16,535 nt of DNA, taken from the NCBI GenBank assembly GCA_900552425.1, contig URZR01000019.1:1-16535 (forward strand), given 5' to 3'. Shown piece after piece: positions 1 to 8,215 of this stretch. Position 1 is the first letter of the stretch. Every line of letters begins with the position of its first letter. The notes under the pieces were generated by a model. It was given only the letters and a program-made list of their open reading frames with translations. It searched no databases and was not told where the DNA came from. This stretch comes from an uncultured Collinsella sp. GTDB taxonomy: Bacteria > Actinomycetota > Coriobacteriia > Coriobacteriales > Coriobacteriaceae. Position numbers and translations under genes: made by a program.

Positions 1-1953
1 AGCGTCGGCCGCGGCTTGCGCGTGCGCGGCGCCCAAGTCGACCTCGAGCGACAGGCCCGCCTGACGCAGGCGCTCTAGCACGGCGAGGTTCTCGGGCACG
101 GCCAGGAACTGCTTGACGCTCGCCGCAATCTTGGGACCGATGCCCTCGCACTCGGCGATGTCCTCTTCGCTCGCCAAGATGAGCTTGTCAATTGACAGGA
201 ATCGCTCGGCGATGACCTCGCCCACGCTCTTGCCCACGTGGCGGATGCCCAGGGCAAACAGCACGCGACCGAGCGGCTGGCTCTTGGACTTGTTGAGCTC
301 GGCGACGATTTTCTCGGCCGTCTTGAGGCCCACCGGAATGGGGTCACCCTTCTTGACGCCTTTTTTGCTATTGGAGCTGGCATAGGTGCGCCCCGTGTCC
401 AGGCCTGCGATGTCGTCGACCGTGAGCTGGTAGAAGTCCGCGACATCGTGGATCAGGCCGGCAGCGATCATCTTGTCGACGATTTCGTCGCCCAGGCCGT
501 CCACGTCCATGCAGCCGCGGCTCACCCAGTGGAGCAAACGCTCCTTGAGCTGTGCGGGGCAGTCGATGGACACGCAGCGGTAGGCAACCTCGCCATCCTC
601 GTGAACCACGGGGCTGCCGCACATGGGGCAGACCTCGGGCATCTGCCAGTCAACGCTGTCGGCCGGGCGCTTGTCGAGCACGGGGCCCACGACCTCGGGA
701 ATCACGTCGCCCGCCTTGTGCACGATGATAGTGTCGCCCTCGCGCACGTTTTTGCGGCGGATCTCGTCAATGTTGTGCAGCGTGGCGCGCGCGATGGTGG
801 AGCCGGCGACCGTCACCGGGTCGAACTCGGCGACCGGCGTGAGCACACCAGTGCGGCCCACCTGGATGCGAATTTCGCGCAGGACGGTCTGCTTTTCCTC
901 GGGCGGGAACTTAAAGGCGATGGCCCAGCGCGGTGCGCGAGCGGTAAAGCCCAAGTCGAGCTGCTGCTGGAAGCTGTCGACCTTTACGACCACGCCGTCG
1001 ATGTCGTAATCCAGGTCGCCGCGGTGCTCGCGCGCCTGGGCACAGAACTCGTGGACCTCGGACGGCGTGGCGCAACGAGCCACGTTGGGGTTGACGCTAA
1101 AGCCAGCGCTACGCAGCCAGTCCAGAAACTCGCGCTGGCTGTGGACGTGCAGCGGATCGGTATCGGCAATGGCATAGATAAAGGTGGCAAGATCGCGACG
1201 TGCCGTGACCTTGGGATCCTTCTGGCGCAACGATCCGGCGGCGGCGTTGCGCGGGTTGGCGAAGGGGTCGCGGCCCTCGGCATCGGCCTCGTCGTTCAGA
1301 CGAACAAAGCTGCCCTTGGGCATGTAGACCTCACCGCGTACCTCGATGGTACGTTCGCGGTCGATGCCCATGTGGGCGAGCGCCGGCTCGGACAGATGCA
1401 TGGGCACATCCTTGATGGTGCGCACGTTGAGCGACACATCCTCGCCCGTGGTGCCGTCGCCGCGCGTGGCAGCGCGCACGAAGGTGCCGTTTTGGTAGGT
1501 AAGCGCGACGCCCAGGCCGTCGATCTTGAGCTCGCAGGTATAGGTGACGCTACCGGCGCCGAGCGCATCCTCGGTGCGCTGGAGCCACGCGTCAAGTTCG
1601 TCCAGATCCATGGCATCGTCCATGGAATACATGCGTGCCATGTGCGTGACCGGCGTAAACTGCTCGCTCACGTAGCCGCCCACGCGCTGGGTATAGCTGT
1701 CGGGCGTCACCAGGTCGGGATAGGCCGCCTCGATCTCCTGCAGTTCAACGAGCATTTTGTCGAAGGCGGCGTCCGTGATCTCGGGCGCGTCGAGCATGTA
1801 GTAGCGATAGGCGTGGTAGTCGAGCTCATGGCGCAGCTCGGCCGCGCGCGCCGCCGCCTGGGCACGGGCGTCGGTCGGTGAGGCGGCATCCGCGCTCGCG
1901 GGCGTTTCGGTATCGATGTCCACGCCGTCACCAAACAGGCTCGATTGCTCCAT
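1..1953 (-). CDS. ligA: NAD-dependent DNA ligase LigA (3' end cut off by window edge)
   Basis: Seals nicks in duplex DNA using NAD+, joining Okazaki fragments and repair patches. The frame is open from the ATG at 1953 to the window edge, giving 651 residues. Seen: the adenylation motif CELKIDG with Lys143 as the likely AMP-accepting lysine; a four-cysteine zinc site (C442, C445, C460, C465); and helix-hairpin-helix sequence (LGIRHVGKS, then CEGIGPKIAAS near 600-610). The final BRCT domain usual for the family would lie beyond the edge. The start is fixed by GAAGGAG seven bases upstream. The first ~40 residues are an Ala/Asp-rich extension before the usual Tyr-rich NMN-binding region (YHAYRYYML). 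A long antisense frame (238-1881) is a high-GC shadow. Confidence 0.97.
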   Translation of the reverse strand, partial: MEQSSLFGDGVDIDTETPASADAASPTDARAQAAARAAELRHELDYHAYRYYMLDAPEITDAAFDKMLVELQEIEAAYPDLVTPDSYTQRVGGYVSEQFTPVTHMARMYSMDDAMDLDELDAWLQRTEDALGAGSVTYTCELKIDGLGVALTYQNGTFVRAATRGDGTTGEDVSLNVRTIKDVPMHLSEPALAHMGIDRERTIEVRGEVYMPKGSFVRLNDEADAEGRDPFANPRNAAAGSLRQKDPKVTARRDLATFIYAIADTDPLHVHSQREFLDWLRSAGFSVNPNVARCATPSEVHEFCAQAREHRGDLDYDIDGVVVKVDSFQQQLDLGFTARAPRWAIAFKFPPEEKQTVLREIRIQVGRTGVLTPVAEFDPVTVAGSTIARATLHNIDEIRRKNVREGDTIIVHKAGDVIPEVVGPVLDKRPADSVDWQMPEVCPMCGSPVVHEDGEVAYRCVSIDCPAQLKERLLHWVSRGCMDVDGLGDEIVDKMIAAGLIHDVADFYQLTVDDIAGLDTGRTYASSNSKKGVKKGDPIPVGLKTAEKIVAELNKSKSQPLGRVLFALGIRHVGKSVGEVIAERFLSIDKLILASEEDIAECEGIGPKIAASVKQFLAVPENLAVLERLRQAGLSLEVDLGAAHAQAAADA

Positions 1954-2130
1954 AGCGGCACTCCTTCGCTCGATTTCAAACGGATACAAGAGTACCACCG
2001 GTCACCATGGCGCCGAATAACCCTTTCGAACCGCACCGAATCGGCAGCCGCCAGACTGGGGTGGATCGCGCGATTAAACCATGCCCTTGCCGTTTCTAAA
2101 TGATCCGTTTTCCTCCGTCTCCAAGGGATC

Positions 2131-2175
2131 ATCGAGAAAAGAGGGGCTGTCCCGCGCTGGCGGAACAGCCCCTCT
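2131..2175 (-). terminator. Rho-independent terminator of htrA
   Basis: An 11-bp perfect stem (AGAGGGGCTGT at 2140-2150 with ACAGCCCCTCT at 2165-2175) is followed on the minus strand by TTTTCTCG. It begins 26 bases past the htrA stop. The same stem-plus-TTTTCTCG design recurs at 6043-6076. Confidence 0.85.
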
Positions 2176-2201
2176 GGCTTCGATATGTGCGATACAGCTC
2201 G

Positions 2202-3662
2202 TTAGAAACCCTGGCCGTAGCCCTGGCCCTGGCCCTGCTGGCCGAGCAGCTCCTCCAGGTACTGGCGCAGCTGCTCATCGGTAATACCGCCGTTGCCAGT
2301 GTCGGTTGCGCTGTCGTTCTGCTGCTGGTTCTGCAGCTCCTCGTCGGAGCCCAGCTCGACGGTGACCTTCTTCTCTTCCTTGCCGCGCATGAGCGTGATC
2401 TCGACCTTCTCGCCCACCTCGTGGCTGCGCAGCGCGATGATCAGGCCGTCGGCGCTCGAAATCTCATCGTCGCCCAGCTTGGTGATGACGTCGCCCTCCT
2501 GAATGTCGGCCTTGGCGGCAGGACCATCCTCAACGACGCTCGCCACATACGCGCCGCTATCGGTGCTCAACTTGTTGGTGCGGGCGTTAAGCGCATTGAC
2601 GCTCGAAAGCGTAGCGCCCATGTACGGATGCACCGGCGTCTTACCGTCGATGATCTGGTCGGCAATGTTCTTGGCGTAGTTAACCGGAATGGCAAAACCC
2701 ACGCCCGAGCTGGAGCCCGAGTAGCTCTCGATGAGCGAGTTGATACCCACAAGCTCGCCGTTATCGTTAACGAGCGCGCCGCCGGAGTTGCCCGGGTTGA
2801 TGGCGGCATCGGTCTGGATCATGTTGGCATAGATGGTGTTACCGTTGGCAGAGCTCATGGCCGTGGAGCGATAGAGCGCCGAGACGATACCCGTGGAGAC
2901 AGACTGCTCGTTGCCGAACGGCGAGCCAATCGCCATGACCCACTCGCCCACGTTGAGCTTGGAGGAATCACCGATCTCAATCGGCGTGAGCTTGGAGGCG
3001 TCTGCGTCCTTGAGCTTGATGACGGCCAGGTCGCTCGAAGCGTCGTTGCCCACGAACTCGGCCTCGTAGGTGGTGCCGTCATCCATGGTCACCACGTACT
3101 GGTCATAGCCATCGACCACGTGGTTGTTAGTGAGGATGTGGCCCTCGGTATCGAGCACCACGCCCGAGCCGACGCTGCCCGAGCTGTCCGACTCGTCGGC
3201 AGACTGCGAAAGCGAGCCATTCTGGCTGCCGCTCGAAGTGGCGGTAATGGAAACCACGGAGGGCAACGCCTTGGCAGAAACGGCCTCGGCCAGCGTGGTG
3301 TCCTCGGAATCAATCGTAATCTTTTGCGTCGATGAACCCGAAGCACCCGCCGTCACGGCATTCTTTCCGCCGCCAATGTTGAGCGTGCCACTCATAATGA
3401 GCGCAATGACCAGCAGGGCGCCGCAGGCACAGCCGGCGAGTGCCGTAATAAAGATCGGCAGCTTTTTGGTCTTAGTCTTGACCACTGTGTGCTTGTTTAC
3501 AACCTGCTGGCTGCCCAGCGGCTTTCCGGTCTGCGTGTCGTAGGCCTGCACGTAGGGAATGTTGCTGTCGGCAGGCGTCGACTCTACCTGCACACGCGGC
3601 TGCTGTTGGGTCTCGCCGGCGTTGCCCGCATCCTGGGGACGCTGGGAATCGTTCTCGCTCAT
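2202..3662 (-). CDS. htrA: HtrA/DegP-type membrane-anchored serine protease with PDZ domain
   Basis: An envelope quality-control protease of the S1C family, 486 residues. Order of parts: Gln/Thr-rich cytosolic N-terminus (1-67), one membrane segment (about 68-91), Ser/Gly-rich linker, trypsin-like domain and one PDZ domain (about 345-440), then a Gln/Gly-rich tail. The catalytic triad is visible as His181 (TNNHVVDG), Asp211 (SSDLAVIKL) and Ser293 (GNSGGAL), so the enzyme should be active outside the membrane. The start at 3662 is chosen over an upstream in-frame ATG because GAAAGGA sits eight bases before it; the upstream extension would run through a hairpin. It is probably monocistronic, with a terminator just downstream. 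Which HtrA paralogue it is cannot be told from sequence alone. Confidence 0.95.
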   Translation of the reverse strand: MSENDSQRPQDAGNAGETQQQPRVQVESTPADSNIPYVQAYDTQTGKPLGSQQVVNKHTVVKTKTKKLPIFITALAGCACGALLVIALIMSGTLNIGGGKNAVTAGASGSSTQKITIDSEDTTLAEAVSAKALPSVVSITATSSGSQNGSLSQSADESDSSGSVGSGVVLDTEGHILTNNHVVDGYDQYVVTMDDGTTYEAEFVGNDASSDLAVIKLKDADASKLTPIEIGDSSKLNVGEWVMAIGSPFGNEQSVSTGIVSALYRSTAMSSANGNTIYANMIQTDAAINPGNSGGALVNDNGELVGINSLIESYSGSSSGVGFAIPVNYAKNIADQIIDGKTPVHPYMGATLSSVNALNARTNKLSTDSGAYVASVVEDGPAAKADIQEGDVITKLGDDEISSADGLIIALRSHEVGEKVEITLMRGKEEKKVTVELGSDEELQNQQQNDSATDTGNGGITDEQLRQYLEELLGQQGQGQGYGQGF

Positions 3663-3691
3663 AGCTGCGATCCTTTCGTCAAATAACCAAA

Positions 3692-3715
3692 GGCCCGCCA
3701 AACATGTGGCGGGCC
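3692..3715 (-). terminator. Hairpin between the accessory operon and htrA
   Basis: A nine-base perfect inverted repeat (GGCCCGCCA and TGGCGGGCC) with a six-base loop, followed on the minus strand by a loose U-rich run (TTTGGTTATTT). It lies 120 bases past the end of the upstream operon and 30 bases before the htrA start. It may terminate read-through from 3835-5915 or sit in the htrA leader. A weak promoter (TTGGGG-N17-AATGAT, minus) can be drawn just upstream but is not convincing. Confidence 0.6.
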
Positions 3716-3834
3716 ATCATTGTTCACGTTGAGTTGTACCCCAAGCTGGGCAGTCCCGAGCACTAGATGCCAAGATTTCAGCTTTGCTTAAGTAATGACA
3801 TGCTTATAGGCCAATTCGTTTTATGCCGTCATGT

Positions 3835-4419
3835 CTATTCGATATAACAGTCGATAGCAAAGCTATATGTTGAATCGTTAATGAAGTCCGTAATCGTCGC
3901 GCCCATGCCTGATCCGCACGCCCACTTATCTTTCTCCGCGTCGTATGGCGTTGGCTCCCACCCCGTTTCATATGATGCTTCGCTTTCCGTGAAGTTATTC
4001 ATCACGTATTTATCCTTCTGCATGAGCGCGTACCAAGCGTTTGCATACATCACAAGCGGATCGATTTGGACTATCGAGTACTTTCCGGAACGAATCTCAA
4101 TTTCTGTTTTATCGTTATAATAAGCGACTGTGAGCTCAATCTTGGCAAGCAGCGGCAACGTTTCGTCTGATTCCCTCTGGATTGTTATGACATCACCGGC
4201 CATAGCGTCGGCAGACACAGTTTTGCTCTCTGGCGTGAAAATAGTCTCTCTGCTTCTTGTTCGCGTTTTTTCATTGCCATTTTCATCTCTGACCACCGTG
4301 TCGACCACGAGCGTCAATCGCTTCTGAGCGTCCGGCAACTCCACGGCTTCTGCCATCCCGGCTCGCATCAAAATAGGAGCCCCCGCCATCAGACCTAAGA
4401 ACTGCTTTCTATCAATCAT
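3835..4419 (-). CDS. Secreted protein of unknown function, third gene of the protease operon
   Basis: 194 residues; I do not recognise the family. The N-terminus has the sequence DRKQFLGLMAG followed by a short hydrophobic stretch and an Ala-rich end (MAEA, about residue 25). This is a signal peptide, possibly a weak Tat type with Arg-Lys in place of the twin arginine. The rest is polar and looks beta-rich, with single Cys residues near the C-terminus (WACGSG, AIDCYIE) that could form a disulfide. The gene starts three bases after the preceding stop, and its AGGGG ribosome site overlaps that gene's last codons, so translation is probably coupled. Base composition is low in GC (22 of 60 bases at 4081-4140). 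It may be a partner or substrate of the protease at 4788-5915; this is inferred only from the operon. Confidence 0.85.
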   Translation of the reverse strand: MIDRKQFLGLMAGAPILMRAGMAEAVELPDAQKRLTLVVDTVVRDENGNEKTRTRSRETIFTPESKTVSADAMAGDVITIQRESDETLPLLAKIELTVAYYNDKTEIEIRSGKYSIVQIDPLVMYANAWYALMQKDKYVMNNFTESEASYETGWEPTPYDAEKDKWACGSGMGATITDFINDSTYSFAIDCYIE

Positions 4420-4422
4420 TCT

Positions 4423-4779
4423 TCATTCCCCTTGTCTACTTGATTTGACTTTCTCAGCTGAATGGGGATACAGAACAGTCCCGTCAAGTTCCTTATCTTC
4501 CACAAAAACTAGAATCCATTTATCACCTGCTTTCAACCCTGAGACATATCCGGAACTTGACTTACGGCGCATATCGATTCTCTTACGGCAACCACTTGGC
4601 ATAAGCGCCTCAAATTGCCCGTTATGAACATCCGATAGAGCGCGCACCTCGACTGCAACAACCGTGTCGTTTTCTCCCCCATTAGTCGCCCTTAACAGAA
4701 AGAAGCTCGCTGCGGTGAGCAAAGCAAAGGAAAGCACCAATAGGAGCATTGCCCTTCGAATGAACTTGTCGCCGTTCAC
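4423..4779 (-). CDS. Small single-pass membrane protein of unknown function
   Basis: 118 residues, family not recognised. A basic N-terminus (DKFIRRA) precedes one strongly hydrophobic segment (about 10-30), then an outward-facing polar domain with a Lys/Arg-rich stretch (GCRKRIDMRRKSS) and beta-like repeats (DKWILVFVEDK). I take the GTG at 4779 as the start, eight bases after the protease stop and behind an AAGGG site at slightly long spacing. A TTG at 4800 would add seven residues and overlap the protease gene, but has no ribosome site. The ORF sits tightly between the protease and the secreted protein, so the three genes are one transcription unit. A partner or anchor role for the protease is only inference. 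Confidence 0.75.
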   Translation of the reverse strand: MNGDKFIRRAMLLLVLSFALLTAASFFLLRATNGGENDTVVAVEVRALSDVHNGQFEALMPSGCRKRIDMRRKSSSGYVSGLKAGDKWILVFVEDKELDGTVLYPHSAEKVKSSRQGE

Positions 4780-4787
4780 GAGTACAA

Positions 4788-5915
4788 TCAACCCTTGCAA
4801 TATGTGCCATCGTGAGACGTGTAAATTGATACGTCATATGGAAGAAACTGTAGCTGGTTTGTCCATCCATTCCAAACAACAAGCAGGTACTTCTTGGCAT
4901 TCGAGTATGTGTTATGCATTGCCACGTAGCCCACAACTGCCATTGCGTGCCCGCTGCCATTTGACCGAAGCCTTCCAGAGAAAATACTCAGATTCCCCGA
5001 GTCGGTATTCACCCTAAAGGAATCCCATGACGGATACCAAACGAATGACGTCTCAAGCTCCTTGCCTCGTCTTGCACAAAACTCCTTTAAGGCCGGAGCG
5101 GGTTTATCAGGAGAAGTCTTGCCTTGAGTAAAGTACAGACCAGTCGCTTGATCATATTTCTTTTCTTCTTCTTCCCATGTCCCCGACAGCCTCCAAAGCT
5201 CCGAGTATAAATCGGACAATTTAAGGCGGTTCAAAGTCACATAGTGACTGCTAACTGCAAACATTGCCGAAACAGCGCAAGCATAAGTCCCCGTTTCTTT
5301 GATAACTTCTGTTTGCGTTGGCGTTATTATTCCCGAAACCGTTTTGCTCGCATCAACAACATATCCCTGTTTATACAAATCCTTGGCAGATACAAAAACG
5401 TCATCGAAATGTTCCGGCGATCCGCTGCGATTGCCTCCCGAGGACAATTTATTTGGTACTTTTTTTCCACTTGCGTCTAAAACAATGTTTTTATCTAAGT
5501 CGGCAACGCCAACAGTTAGCTCGTCAATCTTTAACGCAACGACGTTATCCGAGGATGCGAGGAGTGCAATTTCTTCGCTTGCACTCTCGATAGGTAAAAG
5601 AGCGTTCGGAGCCAAGCAGTATTCGCTGATCCACCAAGATCGCTCTGAATCAAATACGACGTAGCCATAGTTAACGTCATCCCGCTTCGCACGAACGATA
5701 TACCCGATTGATTCCCCATCGGAATTCACCATTTTTACTGGGTCACAAGCGGTCACCGGCTCATCCGATACATCATCAAAGAAAGCCTGCGCTTGCTCCA
5801 CAGCTATTTGCGGTGTGACACGGACCAAGTCGTCGTCTCCAAAAACCAACCTTGGAGACATCAGGGCGGCAAGCAACACTATGAATCCGACAATCACCTT
5901 TCTCGAATAACGCAT
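4788..5915 (-). CDS. Secreted papain-like cysteine protease with N-terminal prodomain
   Basis: 375 residues. A signal peptide (basic MRYSRK, hydrophobic 7-26, then DDD) precedes a region (about 30-145) that resembles the prodomain of streptopain-type (C10) proteases, including the GYVVFDSERSWW stretch. The catalytic half has the clan CA order Cys-His-Asn: Cys213 in TYACAVSAM, His323 in SGHAMAVVGYV, and Asn349 in VVWNGW. I infer a zymogen exported and activated outside the cell; C10 or C39-like placement is uncertain. The start at 5915 is preferred because GGAGG lies five bases upstream; the ATG at 5927 overlaps that site and has none of its own. First gene of a three-gene operon whose base composition is clearly lower in GC than its neighbours, suggesting lateral transfer. 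Confidence 0.85.
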   Translation of the reverse strand: MRYSRKVIVGFIVLLAALMSPRLVFGDDDLVRVTPQIAVEQAQAFFDDVSDEPVTACDPVKMVNSDGESIGYIVRAKRDDVNYGYVVFDSERSWWISEYCLAPNALLPIESASEEIALLASSDNVVALKIDELTVGVADLDKNIVLDASGKKVPNKLSSGGNRSGSPEHFDDVFVSAKDLYKQGYVVDASKTVSGIITPTQTEVIKETGTYACAVSAMFAVSSHYVTLNRLKLSDLYSELWRLSGTWEEEEKKYDQATGLYFTQGKTSPDKPAPALKEFCARRGKELETSFVWYPSWDSFRVNTDSGNLSIFSGRLRSNGSGHAMAVVGYVAMHNTYSNAKKYLLVVWNGWTNQLQFLPYDVSIYTSHDGTYCKG

Positions 5916-6042
5916 TTCTTCCTCCATCCGTGTAGTAGGGAGATACGGTAACTAAATGATATTCTCTAGATAGTGTTATACGTTTGATATTGTTTTTACT
6001 GACACACTTTTAATCGGTGAAAGGTCTTCTTTTCGCCCTAAA

Positions 6043-6076
6043 CGAGAAAAGGGTACTGGAGAAATCTCCGGTACCC
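6043..6076 (-). terminator. Rho-independent terminator after the GlnR-like gene
   Basis: The stem GGGTAC(T)GGAG at 6051-6061 pairs with CTCC(G)GTACCC at 6066-6076 around an AAAT loop. It is followed on the minus strand by TTTTCTCG. It sits 24 bases past the stop at 6100 and ends the glnA-regulator transcript. The remaining 5916-6042 is AT-rich leader or promoter DNA of the protease operon; no promoter there is clear enough to call. Confidence 0.85.
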
Positions 6077-6099
6077 TCACATTGCCCTCTATTTACTTG

Positions 6100-6762
6100 C
6101 TAGTCCTTAAACAGATAGCCCACGCCGCGGACGGTGGTGATGTGCGCCGCGATCTGCGGGCCCACCTTGGAGCGGATGCGTCGAATGTGCACGTCGACGG
6201 TGCGCGTGCCGCCGCAGTACTCAAAGCCCCACACGCGGTGCAGCAGCACCTCGCGGCTGTAGGCGCGATTGGGATGCGTCGCCAAAAAGCTCAGCAGCGA
6301 GTACTCCATCAGCGTCAGGTCAATGGGCTCGTTATCGAGTGTCACCTGGTAGGTAGCCAGATTAATCTCGAGGTTATCGATGTTGAGCACATCGTCGGCG
6401 GTGACGGTCTCCTCCTCGCCCATCAGGCGCTGCGCGCGAGCCTTGAGCTCGTTGGGCGTCGCCGTGGGGCACACAAAGTCGGCATGCGCGTGATTCGGCA
6501 GGCGCAGGGTACCGAGCGCCTCATCGTCGACGATCACCAGCATGGGGACACCGCCGCGATCGTCAAGCCACTTGGCAATCTGATCGATGCGGTCGCTGCG
6601 GATGCCGTCGGAATCGAGGATCAGCAGGTCAAAGTCGTGCGCCGCAGTCGGCGAATCGGGGGTTGCCAGGCTCACCTCGACACCCAGGGTGGTCGTCAAG
6701 CTGCGGGCAAACTCGTGGAAGCGCGTCGTGCGCGCCATGAACAGGGCACTCTTATCGGACAT
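6100..6762 (-). CDS. Atypical OmpR/PhoB-family response regulator, GlnR-like
   Basis: 220 residues: a receiver-like domain (1-115) and a winged-helix DNA-binding domain (about 125-220) ending in the typical RTVDVHIRRIRSKV and TTVRGVGYLFKD. The receiver is degenerate. The acidic pair that binds Mg2+ after strand 1 is absent (SALFMARTTRF), and the conserved lysine of strand 5 is missing (ADFVCPTATPNEL where TKPF is expected). Asp50 (LLILDSDG) remains. This pattern fits orphan, phosphorylation-independent regulators such as actinobacterial GlnR. The gene lies 50 bases after glnA on the same strand with no histidine kinase in the window, supporting a nitrogen role. The start is fixed by GGAGG five bases upstream; the frame extends further upstream without a ribosome site. 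GlnR orthology is inference. Confidence 0.9.
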   Translation of the reverse strand: MSDKSALFMARTTRFHEFARSLTTTLGVEVSLATPDSPTAAHDFDLLILDSDGIRSDRIDQIAKWLDDRGGVPMLVIVDDEALGTLRLPNHAHADFVCPTATPNELKARAQRLMGEEETVTADDVLNIDNLEINLATYQVTLDNEPIDLTLMEYSLLSFLATHPNRAYSREVLLHRVWGFEYCGGTRTVDVHIRRIRSKVGPQIAAHITTVRGVGYLFKD

Positions 6763-6812
6763 ATCGGCCTCCAAAGAAATGAGCTCAATCGTACTGAAAC
6801 AAGCCAGCGCGA

Positions 6813-8150
6813 TTAGGAGTTCGCCAGGTAGTGCTTGATCTCCCACTCGGTGATCGTGGACTCAAACTTATGCCACTCGTCGCGCTTCTTTTTGAGGAAG
6901 AAGCTGTGGATGTGCTCGCCGAGGGCATCCTTCATAAACTGCGAGTCCTCAAACACGTCGAGCGCCTCTTTGAGCGAGCGAGGCAGCGGCGCGTAGCCGG
7001 CCTCGACCATCTGACGGTCGGTAAGCTTGAGCGTCTCGGCCGTGGCCTCGGGCGGGAGTTCCAGCTTGCGCTCGATGCCGTCCAGACCAGCCGCCAGCGT
7101 GACGGCGTTGACCAGATACGGGTTGGCCATGGGGTCGGGACTGCGCAGCTCGATGCGCGTGGACAGCGGCTTGCCGGGCTTGTAGACCGGGATGCGGACC
7201 ATACTCGCGCGGTTGCGCAGGCCCCACGTGGCGTACTGCGGCACGGAGTCGCCACCCGTGGTGATGCGCTTGTACGAGTTGACCGTGGGGTTGGTGATGG
7301 CGCTGATCTCGCGCGCGTGCGCTAAGATGCCGGCCATGTAGTGCTTGGCGATTTCGGAGAGGTGGTACTTCTCGTCGTCCTCGCCCCAAAAGACGTTGTT
7401 GCCGTCGTGGTCGAACAGCGACTGATGCAAAAACATGGCGCTGCCGTCCTCGCCCGCCAACGGCTTGGGCATAAAGGAAGCGTGGCAACCGCTCTCGTAG
7501 GCCTGCTGCTTAATGATGAGCTTGGCCGTGGTGACGGCGTCGGACATGCTCAGGGCCTCGGCGTGACGCAAGCTCATGCCGTGCTGCGAGCGGCCGGCGG
7601 CGTGGAAGGTGTACTCCACGGGCACGGACATCTTCTCGAGCGTGAGGACCGTGTTGCGACGCAGGTCGCGGGCGGCATCGCTCACCGAAAGATCGAAGTA
7701 GCCCACGTTGTCGAGCGGCTCGGGGGTGTGCTCGTCGGGGAAGTAGTAATACTCCAGCTCGGCACCCACGTTAAGCAGATAGCCAGCCTTCTCGGCCTTG
7801 CGAAACATGCGGCGCAGGGCGTCGCGCGGGTCGCCGGCGAAGGGCTTGCGATCGGGAGTACACACGTCGCAGAAAACGCGTGCAACGCCGTTATGGCTCG
7901 GGCGCCACGGCAGGATTTGGAAGGTCGAGGCATCGGGGAACGCCAGCATGTCGGCTTCCTCGGGCGTGGCAAAGCCCTCGATGGCCGAGCCGTCAAAGCC
8001 AATACCCTCCTCAAAAGCGACCTCGAGGTCCTCAGGGCTAATGGCAAAGTTCTTGAGGCGGCCGAGAATGTCGACAAACCACAGACGCACAAAGCGGATG
8101 TCACGCTGCTCTACGGAGCGGAGTACGTAATCGATGTTCTGCTGGTTCAT
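6813..8150 (-). CDS. glnA: Type I glutamine synthetase family protein with altered metal site
   Basis: 445 residues, full family length, and colinear by eye with GSI-alpha enzymes such as M. tuberculosis GlnA2. Conserved parts: FDGSAIEGF (52-60), ELE (Glu131, Glu133), FMPKP (226-230), NPTVNSYKR (287-295), NRASMVR (Arg314, Arg319) and RIELRSPDP (Glu334, Arg336). Normal enzymes condense glutamate and ammonia with ATP using two bound metals. Here three expected metal ligands are changed: HHE reads FHA (Ala184), Q-x-E reads QHG (Gly191), and GSxMHxH reads GSAMFLH (Phe240). The loop glutamate expected near 301 is Asp. I checked these codons on the DNA. It may have another substrate, or be a non-catalytic or regulatory paralogue. 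GGGGAG lies five bases before the start. It is co-oriented with the downstream regulator. Confidence 0.93.
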   Translation of the reverse strand: MNQQNIDYVLRSVEQRDIRFVRLWFVDILGRLKNFAISPEDLEVAFEEGIGFDGSAIEGFATPEEADMLAFPDASTFQILPWRPSHNGVARVFCDVCTPDRKPFAGDPRDALRRMFRKAEKAGYLLNVGAELEYYYFPDEHTPEPLDNVGYFDLSVSDAARDLRRNTVLTLEKMSVPVEYTFHAAGRSQHGMSLRHAEALSMSDAVTTAKLIIKQQAYESGCHASFMPKPLAGEDGSAMFLHQSLFDHDGNNVFWGEDDEKYHLSEIAKHYMAGILAHAREISAITNPTVNSYKRITTGGDSVPQYATWGLRNRASMVRIPVYKPGKPLSTRIELRSPDPMANPYLVNAVTLAAGLDGIERKLELPPEATAETLKLTDRQMVEAGYAPLPRSLKEALDVFEDSQFMKDALGEHIHSFFLKKKRDEWHKFESTITEWEIKHYLANS

Positions 8151-8189
8151 GTCGCTCCCCTTTCTTTCGGGCGGGTTTCGACTGGTCTA

Positions 8190-8210
8190 TATCGCAGATA
8201 CTATCGCAGA
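8190..8210 (-). repeat. 9-bp direct repeat in the glnA leader
   Basis: TATCGCAGA occurs at 8190-8198 and again at 8202-8210 (plus-strand reading), a 12-bp period, 40-60 bases before the glnA start. On the minus strand it reads TCTGCGATA twice and overlaps a possible -10 (TATAGA). It could be an operator. Confidence 0.5.
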
Positions 8211-8215
8211 AAAAT

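Noticed and set aside
238..1881. 547-codon open frame on the plus strand across ligA
   Set aside because: It is antisense to clear ligA motifs, has no ribosome site or recognisable domains, and is a common by-product of high GC third positions.
2100..3335. 411-codon open frame on the plus strand across htrA
   Set aside because: Antisense to an htrA gene with an intact triad; composition is typical of a shadow frame.
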